DNA from: Comamonadaceae bacterium | GTDB taxonomy: Bacteria; Pseudomonadota; Gammaproteobacteria; Burkholderiales; Burkholderiaceae_C | NCBI GenBank assembly: GCA_947466165.1 | Contig: CANIDW010000131.1 | Coordinates: 1-5,391 of the forward strand | Length of the DNA stretch: 5,391 nucleotides | Reading direction: 5' to 3' | In this document: positions 1 to 5,391 of the stretch, piece by piece | Layout: each line of letters opens with the position of its first letter | How positions within the stretch are numbered: the first letter of the stretch is position 1 | Notes under the pieces: generated by a model | Seen by the model: only the letters and a program-made list of their open reading frames with translations | What the model was told of the DNA's origin: nothing | The model's database searches: none | Position numbers and translations under genes: made by a program

Positions 1-666
1 AAACCCGTTCCGCTTGGCAGCATGAAGGGTGTGAGAAACGGCGAGCCGCTGATGGCCGCCACCGGCGCCAACACCCGGGGCGAAGACAGTGACGTGAGCA
101 TGACGCAGCTGGTCAGCCAGCGGGCTTTTTCAGGCAACTGGGAATACCACTTAGACAACGCCATTTTCACCAGCCCGCCCGTGTCAGCCGGCAGCGGCAA
201 CCACAGCGGTGCGCCCTTGTTCAACCAGCAAGGCGAGTTGCTGGGCATAGGCTCTTTGCTGGTTGGCGACGCGCTGGGCGAAAACCGCCGCGTACCCGGC
301 AATATGTTTGTGCCGGTCGATCTTTTGCAACCCATTTTGGCCGAGCTGCGCAAGTCGGGCACCAGCGCGCAAAGCCGGCGGCCCTGGCTGGGCCTGACCT
401 CCACCGACCAGGGTGGGCGGGTGCAGATTCTGCGCGTGAACGAAGAAAGCCCAGCCCAAATGGCCGGCCTGCGAGCCGGCGATGTGGTGCTGGCGGTGGA
501 TGACGTGATGGTGAACAGCCTGGCGCTGTTTTACAAGCAACTGTGGGCGCGCAGCGCACCGGACGCCCTGGTCCGGCTGACCGTGCTGCAAGGCGCCGAA
601 ATCAAGGTGTTGCAGGTCACGCCGGAAGACCGCTTGCTCACGCTCAAGCGCCCTTCGGGCATTTAA
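1..666 (+). CDS. Trypsin-like S1C serine protease with C-terminal PDZ domain, 5'-truncated by window edge
   Basis: This is the C-terminal 221 residues of a DegP/HtrA-like (S1C) protease; the reading frame is open through base 1, so the ATG at 22 is internal rather than the start. The end of the protease domain holds the putative nucleophile Ser69 (codon 205-207) in N-H-S-G-A-P, followed by a typical LFNQQGELLGIGSLLV strand pair. A PDZ domain runs from about residue 128 (PWLGL) to 205, including SPAQMAGLRAGDVVLAVDD. The catalytic His and Asp would lie upstream of the window. Family members usually act in the cell envelope on misfolded or regulatory proteins, but no signal peptide can be seen here. 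Compared with the usual G-N-S-G-G-P, the motif is altered at three positions, including the oxyanion-hole glycine, so activity is uncertain. It ends in TAA overlapping the convergent neighbour's stop. Confidence 0.88.
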   Translation, partial: KPVPLGSMKGVRNGEPLMAATGANTRGEDSDVSMTQLVSQRAFSGNWEYHLDNAIFTSPPVSAGSGNHSGAPLFNQQGELLGIGSLLVGDALGENRRVPGNMFVPVDLLQPILAELRKSGTSAQSRRPWLGLTSTDQGGRVQILRVNEESPAQMAGLRAGDVVLAVDDVMVNSLALFYKQLWARSAPDALVRLTVLQGAEIKVLQVTPEDRLLTLKRPSGI

Positions 667-1583
667 GTGCCGGCCAAGCCTTCGCGCACCGTCGGGTAGC
701 GCAAGCGCAAGCCCAGCTCTTGCTTGAGGCGGCGGTTGTCCAGCCGTCTGGATTCGCCCATGAAACTCAGCAGCATCAGCGGCAATTGCTGCTGCGCCAG
801 GCTGCGTGACAGGCGCGGCGGCTTGGGCAGGCCATACAGATCGGCGGCCATGTCAAAGTAGTCGCCCATTTTGAGTTCGGTGTCGTCGCTGACGTTGGTG
901 TTGCGTTGCGGCTTGCCGCGCCATAGGGCGGCGATGCAGGCGCGCGCCAGGTCGTCGGCGTGAATATGGTTGGTGTAAACGTCGTCTTGCGCTTGCAGCA
1001 CGGCCGTGCCCTTGAGCAGGCGCTGGCGCGGCGTGCCGCCTTCGCGGTCGGGCGCGTAAATGCCGGGAATGCGCAGCGCATGCACCCGGGTGCCGGTGGC
1101 GCGCCCGAAAAACCGCAGCTGCTGCTCGGCGTCTACGCGGCGCTGGCCGCGCGGCGTGCCCGGGTTGACGGCGCGCGCTTCGTCAACCCACTCGCCACCG
1201 CAGTCGCCATAAACACCGCTGGTGGAGCCGTAGACCACGGACTGCGGCAGGCTGCGCAAACGCAGCGCGCGCAACAAGGCCAGGGTGCGCGGGTCACGGC
1301 GCCAGTCGATCAGGTTTTCAGTGGGTGGCGGCGCCAGGTGCAGCACCTGCGTGGCCAGCCCCGACAGGCGGCGCAGTGTGGCGGGCCGGTCCAGGTTGCC
1401 CAGCAAGGGTGTGATGCCCTGGGCGCGCAGGCTGGCCAGACGCTCCGGCGACGAAGTTAAAGCCAGTAAACGCACGCTGCGGGGCAGCTGCGCAGCCACG
1501 CGCTGGCCGACATCGCCGCATCCCACAATGAGCAGGCGGGGACGACGAAAGCGCGACGGCAAAGCGCCTAGAAAAGTGGGCAT
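663..1583 (-). CDS. YeeZ-like atypical SDR / NAD-dependent epimerase-dehydratase family protein
   Basis: A 306-residue Rossmann-fold protein. The N-terminal strand LLIVGCGDVG (residues 17-26) gives the dinucleotide-binding GxGxxG. STSGVYGD (120-127) matches the extended-SDR strand that carries the catalytic Ser/Thr, and the C-terminal part (LGLRLRYPTVREGL) resembles the end of E. coli YeeZ as I recall it. Where active epimerases have YxxxK, this protein has R145-G-Q-R-R149, so both the Tyr and the Lys are replaced. It probably binds NAD(P) without classical epimerase chemistry, and no substrate can be named. I chose the ATG at 1583 because the Rossmann strand follows within 16 residues. An in-frame TTG at 1640 would add 19 residues of unlikely leader and would reach the divergent gene's start. 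No clear ribosome binding site precedes 1583. The gene is transcribed divergently from the reductase and convergently with the protease. Confidence 0.85.
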   Translation of the reverse strand: MPTFLGALPSRFRRPRLLIVGCGDVGQRVAAQLPRSVRLLALTSSPERLASLRAQGITPLLGNLDRPATLRRLSGLATQVLHLAPPPTENLIDWRRDPRTLALLRALRLRSLPQSVVYGSTSGVYGDCGGEWVDEARAVNPGTPRGQRRVDAEQQLRFFGRATGTRVHALRIPGIYAPDREGGTPRQRLLKGTAVLQAQDDVYTNHIHADDLARACIAALWRGKPQRNTNVSDDTELKMGDYFDMAADLYGLPKPPRLSRSLAQQQLPLMLLSFMGESRRLDNRRLKQELGLRLRYPTVREGLAGT

Positions 1584-1641
1584 GCGTTTGAGGGCAAAAT
1601 TAGCGGTTTGACCCGCGGCCAAGTACCCCAAGGATAACAAG
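1584..1641. promoter_or_regulatory. Divergent intergenic region, presumed promoters for both flanking genes
   Basis: These 58 bases separate the two divergent start codons, so any promoter for the epimerase-like gene and for the reductase-Bug unit must lie here or inside the opposite gene. On the - strand, TAATTT (1602-1597) could be a -10 box and would leave a leader of only about 7 bases, which fits the absence of a ribosome binding site, but no good -35 box is properly spaced. On the + strand, TTGACC (1608-1613) resembles a -35 box, but the region about 17 bases downstream already holds the ribosome binding site. Both boxes are weak matches; that the region is regulatory is inferred from gene layout. 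Confidence 0.35.
1630..1634 (+). promoter_or_regulatory. Ribosome binding site of the reductase gene
   Basis: AAGGA lies 7 bases before the ATG at 1642, a good Shine-Dalgarno match at good spacing. It fixes the reductase start, which also places the N-terminal ferredoxin domain at its usual distance from the initiator Met. Confidence 0.75.
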
Positions 1642-2691
1642 ATGAGTTTTCAAGTCTCCGTGCAGCCCAGCGGCCGCAGTTTCAGCGTCAACCCGGACGA
1701 GGCCGTGCTGGCCGCAGCCATTCGCCAGGGTGTCGGTATGCCCTACGGTTGCAAAGACGGCGCCTGCGGTTCGTGCAAATGCAAAAAGCTCGAAGGCAGC
1801 GTGACCCACGGCCCGCACCAGGCCAAGGCTTTGTCGGACGAAGAAGAAGCCGCCGGCTTTGTGCTGACCTGCTGCGCCGTGCCGCACAGTGACCTGGTGC
1901 TGGAGTCGCGTCAGGTAACGGAAGAAAACGCTTTTCAGATTAAAAAAATGCCGGTGCGCGTGGCCGGCTTGCAGCGCTTGTCGCACGACGTCATGGCGCT
2001 GCGCCTGCAGTTGCCGGCCAGCGAGGTTTTTAAGTACCACGCCGGTCAGTATGTGGAGTTTTTGCTGCGTGACGGCGACCGCCGCAGTTACTCCATGGCC
2101 AACGCGCCGCACACGCAAACCGAGACACCGGGCCTTGATTTGCACATCCGCCACATGCCGGGCGGCAAGTTCACCGACCAGGTGTTTGCCACCATGAAGG
2201 AAAAAGACATTTTGCGCATTGAGGGGCCTTACGGCAGTTTCTTTTTGCGCGAAGACAGCACCAAGCCCATGATCTTGCTGGCATCGGGCACGGGCTTTGC
2301 ACCTATTAAGGCATTGATCGAGCACATGCAGTTCAAGGGCATCACCCGCCCGGCCGTGCTGTACTGGGGCGGCCGCCGGCCGGCTGACCTTTACATGCAA
2401 GACTGGGTGCAGGCCCGCCTGGTCGAGATGCCGCAGCTGCGCTTTGTGCCGGTGGTTTCTGACGCACTGCCTGAAGACCAGTGGCAAGGCCGTACCGGCT
2501 TTGTGCACAAGGCGGTGCTGCAAGACTTTGCCGACTTGTCGGGCCACCAGGTCTATGCTTGCGGTGCGCCCATCGTGATTGACTCGGCCCAAGCCGACTA
2601 CACGGCGCTGGGCGGATTGCCTGAAGACGAATTTTTTGCCGATTCATTCACCACAGAAGCCGACAAGGCCAAGGACTTGCAAACATCATGA
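1642..2691 (+). CDS. 2Fe-2S ferredoxin-FAD-NAD(P)H reductase, AscD-like (CDP-6-deoxy-delta-3,4-glucoseen reductase family)
   Basis: A 349-residue soluble electron-transfer flavoprotein with three modules. Residues 1 to about 95 are a plant-type ferredoxin with cluster ligands Cys37, Cys42, Cys45 and Cys77 (GCKDGACGSC, then LTC). Residues about 103-200 are an FAD-binding barrel with R148-S-Y-S151. Residues about 207-335 are the NAD(P)H domain with ASGTGFAP (214-221), LYWGGR (240-245) and YACGAP (305-310). Electrons should pass from NAD(P)H through FAD to the 2Fe-2S centre and on to a partner. Homologues in Burkholderiales are often named after AscD of dideoxysugar synthesis, but no sugar-nucleotide dehydrase is in view, and oxygenase reductases share this architecture, so the partner is unknown. 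All cofactor motifs are intact. It opens a unit with the Bug protein through an ATGA stop-start overlap at 2688-2691. Confidence 0.92.
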   Translation: MSFQVSVQPSGRSFSVNPDEAVLAAAIRQGVGMPYGCKDGACGSCKCKKLEGSVTHGPHQAKALSDEEEAAGFVLTCCAVPHSDLVLESRQVTEENAFQIKKMPVRVAGLQRLSHDVMALRLQLPASEVFKYHAGQYVEFLLRDGDRRSYSMANAPHTQTETPGLDLHIRHMPGGKFTDQVFATMKEKDILRIEGPYGSFFLREDSTKPMILLASGTGFAPIKALIEHMQFKGITRPAVLYWGGRRPADLYMQDWVQARLVEMPQLRFVPVVSDALPEDQWQGRTGFVHKAVLQDFADLSGHQVYACGAPIVIDSAQADYTALGGLPEDEFFADSFTTEADKAKDLQTS

Positions 2692-3689
2692 AAAAAACAA
2701 AGTCTTCCATTTCCCTCCGGCGTGCACTCACGCTGTCTGGTCTGGCGCTGCTGACTGCGCTGGCCTGCGGCGGCCCGGGTGCCCTGGCGCAAACCAAGCC
2801 CATCCGCATCATCGTGCCCTACGCGCCGGGCGGACCGATCGACGTGACCGCGCGTCTGATGGCCGAGCGGGTGAAAGACTCTCTGGGCACCGTGATCATT
2901 GAAAACCGCCCGGGGGGCGGCGGCAACATTGGCGCAGACGCGATTGCCAAGGCTGCGCCAGACGGCCTGACCATCGGCATTGCGGCTGTGGCCACCCACG
3001 CCATCAACCCCTGGCTGTACGCCAAGATGCCCTACAACGCGGCCACAGACTTTGCGCCCATCACGCAAATGCTGCGAGTGCCCAATGTGCTGGTGATCAA
3101 CGCCGACACCGCACAGCGCCTGAAGATCAACACGCTGGCTGATCTGATTGCTTACGCCAAAGTGAACCCGGCCAAACTCAATTACGCCAGTGGCGGCAAC
3201 GGCAGCGCCGGGCACCTGGCCGGCGAGATGTTCAAAAAAGAGGCTGGCATTTTTGCGCTGCACATTCCGTACAACGGCGGCAATCCGGCGCAGCTGGCGC
3301 TGCTCAGCGGACAGGTGGACTTTAATTTTGACAACCTGGCCACGGCTTCGGCCAACATCAAGTCGGGCAAGCTCAAAGCACTGGCGGTGACCACCGCGCA
3401 GCGCAGCGCCATGCTGCCCGACATTCCGGCCGTGGCTGAAACGCTGAAGGGTTTCCAGATTGACACCTGGTGGGGCCTGGTAGCGCCTGCCGGCACACCG
3501 AAAGATGTGGTGGCCAAACTCAACCAGGCTTTTGTGGCGGCGCTCAACAGCCCCGAAGCCAAAACCCGCTTTGCCACGCTGATGGCCGAGCCGGTGGCCA
3601 ACACGCCGGAGCAGTTTGGCGAGTTCATGGCAAAAGAACTGGCCAAGTACGAGGCAGTGGTCAAGGCCTCAGGCGCGAAGGTGGATTGA
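2688..3689 (+). CDS. Bug/TctC-family periplasmic solute-binding protein
   Basis: A 333-residue binding protein of the tripartite tricarboxylate transporter (TctC/Bug) family, which captures small carboxylates or related solutes in the periplasm. Residues 1-34 look like a signal peptide: a basic start, a hydrophobic stretch at about 13-27 and probable cleavage at ALA-Q after residue 34. The mature protein shows the family hallmarks VPYAPGG..D..AR (43-56), ENRPGGGGNIG (72-82) and NYASGGNGSAGH (165-176), then HIPYNGG, and WWGLVAPAGTP towards the C-terminus. R11-R12 could suggest Tat export, but the motif is poor. Length is normal. The ATG overlaps the reductase stop (ATGA), and AAGGA at 2671-2675 sits 12 bases upstream, somewhat far, so translation is probably coupled. 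No TctA or TctB membrane gene is in the window, making this an orphan; its ligand cannot be read from the sequence. Confidence 0.93.
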   Translation: MKKTKSSISLRRALTLSGLALLTALACGGPGALAQTKPIRIIVPYAPGGPIDVTARLMAERVKDSLGTVIIENRPGGGGNIGADAIAKAAPDGLTIGIAAVATHAINPWLYAKMPYNAATDFAPITQMLRVPNVLVINADTAQRLKINTLADLIAYAKVNPAKLNYASGGNGSAGHLAGEMFKKEAGIFALHIPYNGGNPAQLALLSGQVDFNFDNLATASANIKSGKLKALAVTTAQRSAMLPDIPAVAETLKGFQIDTWWGLVAPAGTPKDVVAKLNQAFVAALNSPEAKTRFATLMAEPVANTPEQFGEFMAKELAKYEAVVKASGAKVD

Positions 3690-3696
3690 GGAAGGG

Positions 3697-4413
<717 letters not shown>

Positions 4414-4425
4414 GGTTGCGCTTCT

Positions 4426-5193
4426 TCAATGTCCGGTGCCAAGGTAGGCGGTGATGACTTTGTCGTCTTTTTGCACGTCGGCCGGCGCGCCTTCGGCGAT
4501 TTGCTTGCCGTAGTCGAGCACGGTGACGCGGTCGCACAGGCCCATGACGAGCTTGACGTCATGCTCAATCAGCAAGATGGTGCGGTTGTCCTTGCGGATG
4601 CGGTCTATCAGCTCGCGCAGCTGCACTTTTTCAGTCGCGTTCATGCCGGCGGCCGGCTCGTCAAGCGCGATCAGTTGCGGGTCGGTGGCCAGCGCACGGG
4701 CGATCTCAAGCCGGCGCTGGTCGCCGTAGCTCAGGGTGCGCGCCTTGAAGTCGGCGTACTTGCCGATGCCCACGTACTCGAGCAGTTCCTGGGCGCGTTC
4801 GGCAATGGCTTTTTCTTCGGCCTTGAAACCGGGCGTGCGAAAGATGGCGCCCAGCAAGCCCGAGTGAGTGCGGATGTGGCGCCCGACCATGACGTTTTCG
4901 AGCGCCGTCATCTCGGCAAACAGCCGGATGTTCTGGAAAGTGCGGGCAATGCCGGCCTTGGCGACTTCGTGCACGGCGCTGGGCTGGTAGGGTTTGCCGG
5001 CCAGCTCGAAAGTGCCGCTGTCGGGCGTGTACAGGCCGGTGAGCACATTGAAAAACGTGGTCTTGCCGGCGCCGTTGGGCCCGATCAGGCCGTAGACCTG
5101 GCCGCGCTGGATATGAATGCCGACGTCAGACAAAGCTTGCAGCCCGCCAAAGCGTTTGGAGACGCCGGCAACTTTGAGGATGGTTTCGCTCAT
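4426..5193 (-). CDS. livG: LivG-type branched-chain amino acid ABC transporter ATP-binding protein
   Basis: A 255-residue ATPase pairing with LivF to power the importer. Motifs in order: Walker A GPNGAGKT (38-45), ARTFQN with Q-loop Gln88, LivG-type signature LSYGDQRRLEIARAL (from 155), Walker B IALDEP (176-181) followed by the LivG-specific AAGMN, and switch His212 in LLIEHD. All catalytic positions are intact. Two in-frame ATGs lie two codons apart, at 5199 and 5193 (M-A-M-S-E). I chose 5193 because AAGGA (5207-5203) is 9 bases before it but only 3 before 5199. Starting at 5199 would give 257 residues. The upstream livM stop is 12 bases away, so the genes form one transcript, and the AAGGA overlaps the livM stop codon. 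Confidence 0.94.
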   Translation of the reverse strand: MSETILKVAGVSKRFGGLQALSDVGIHIQRGQVYGLIGPNGAGKTTFFNVLTGLYTPDSGTFELAGKPYQPSAVHEVAKAGIARTFQNIRLFAEMTALENVMVGRHIRTHSGLLGAIFRTPGFKAEEKAIAERAQELLEYVGIGKYADFKARTLSYGDQRRLEIARALATDPQLIALDEPAAGMNATEKVQLRELIDRIRKDNRTILLIEHDVKLVMGLCDRVTVLDYGKQIAEGAPADVQKDDKVITAYLGTGH

Positions 5194-5202
5194 GGCCATG
5201 TG

Positions 5203-5207
5203 TCCTT
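5203..5207 (-). promoter_or_regulatory. Ribosome binding site of livG
   Basis: Read on the - strand, AAGGA begins within the livM TAA stop and lies 9 bases before the ATG at 5193 and 3 bases before the ATG at 5199. The spacing favours the inner start, and the overlap with the stop suggests that ribosomes finishing livM reinitiate on livG. Confidence 0.6.
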
Positions 5208-5391
5208 AAGCGTTCGGTTTGGCAAGCGACTTGCCGTGCTCGGGCGCCGGCCACAGGCCGCGCGGACGCAGCAGCATGATGCTGATCATGGCCAGGGCAA
5301 TCAGGAGCTGGCGCAAGATGGCCGAGTCAATGCGGCCGTCGGTCATGGCCTGCAGCGGGCCGGCCACGTGGCGCAGCACTTCGGGCAAAGC
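5206..5391 (-). CDS. livM: LivM-type branched-chain amino acid ABC permease, C-terminal fragment cut by window edge
   Basis: The last 61 residues of a LivM permease; the frame stays open to the right edge, so the true start lies beyond it, and the in-frame TTG at 5388 is not a credible start. The visible part begins with LPEVLRH, the conserved late LivM loop, continues with a final hydrophobic segment (about residues 26-41, LRQLLIALAMISIMLL) and ends in RPRGLWP plus a polar tail. Identification rests on these end motifs and on livG and livF following directly. The permease would form the translocation path with LivH. The segment between the loop and the last helix (GPLQAMTDGRIDSA) seems somewhat more polar and longer than in LivM ends I recall, which may be normal lineage variation. 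Confidence 0.82.
   Translation of the reverse strand, partial: ALPEVLRHVAGPLQAMTDGRIDSAILRQLLIALAMISIMLLRPRGLWPAPEHGKSLAKPNA

Noticed and set aside
650..660. GCCC-TTC-GGGC hairpin at the protease end as a terminator
   Set aside because: The stem is only 4 bp and is followed by ATTTAAG, not a proper T-run; it also encodes protease residues.
960..1460. A 166-codon + strand frame inside the epimerase-like gene
   Set aside because: It is antisense to a Rossmann-fold coding frame; its composition is Ala/Gln/Arg-rich and it has no domain.
1584..1640. Longer epimerase-like protein starting at the TTG at 1640
   Set aside because: The extra 19 residues have no family support and would begin 1 base from the divergent start codon; the ATG at 1583 fits the Rossmann N-terminus.
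1600..2592. A 330-codon open frame antisense to the reductase gene
   Set aside because: It is a shadow of a clearly real gene with intact cofactor motifs. Its translation is His/Gln/Arg-rich with no recognisable domain, as is usual for antisense frames in GC-rich DNA.
2598..3263. A 221-codon antisense frame across the reductase end and the Bug gene
   Set aside because: It spans two real genes on the other strand, has low-complexity composition and shows no motif or ribosome binding site support.

Overview
The window looks like ordinary chromosome from a GC-rich betaproteobacterium, probably Burkholderiales and possibly Comamonadaceae. The reasons are the Bug/TctC-type solute-binding protein, the AscD-like iron-sulfur flavoprotein reductase, the Liv-type ABC operon and the very dense packing. 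This taxonomic call is inference from gene content and protein style; no search was run. I see no tRNA, rRNA, CRISPR array, insertion sequence or long repeat, and no gene-free stretch longer than 58 bases.

Layout from left to right: (1) the C-terminal part of an S1C-type serine protease with a PDZ domain, + strand, cut by the left edge. (2) A YeeZ-like atypical NAD-binding epimerase-family protein, - strand, whose stop overlaps the protease stop in a shared TTAA. (3) A 58-base divergent gap. (4) A two-gene + strand unit: a ferredoxin-domain/FAD/NAD(P)H reductase, then a Bug-family periplasmic binding protein joined to it by an ATGA overlap. (5) Converging on that unit with a 7-base gap, a - strand operon that reads livM (cut by the right edge), livG, livF: the last membrane permease and the two ATPases of a branched-chain amino acid-type ABC importer.

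The livMGF genes encode parts of one importer whose remaining parts (livH, livK-type binding protein, most of livM) should lie beyond the right edge. The Bug protein is a separate, orphan binding protein with no TctA/TctB membrane genes in view. Its coupling to a reductase is the most unusual arrangement here, but it may only be shared expression. I found no convincing previously undescribed system. The items worth a second look are the altered serine-protease active-site motif, the missing YxxxK dyad in the epimerase-like protein, and the reductase-Bug coupling.
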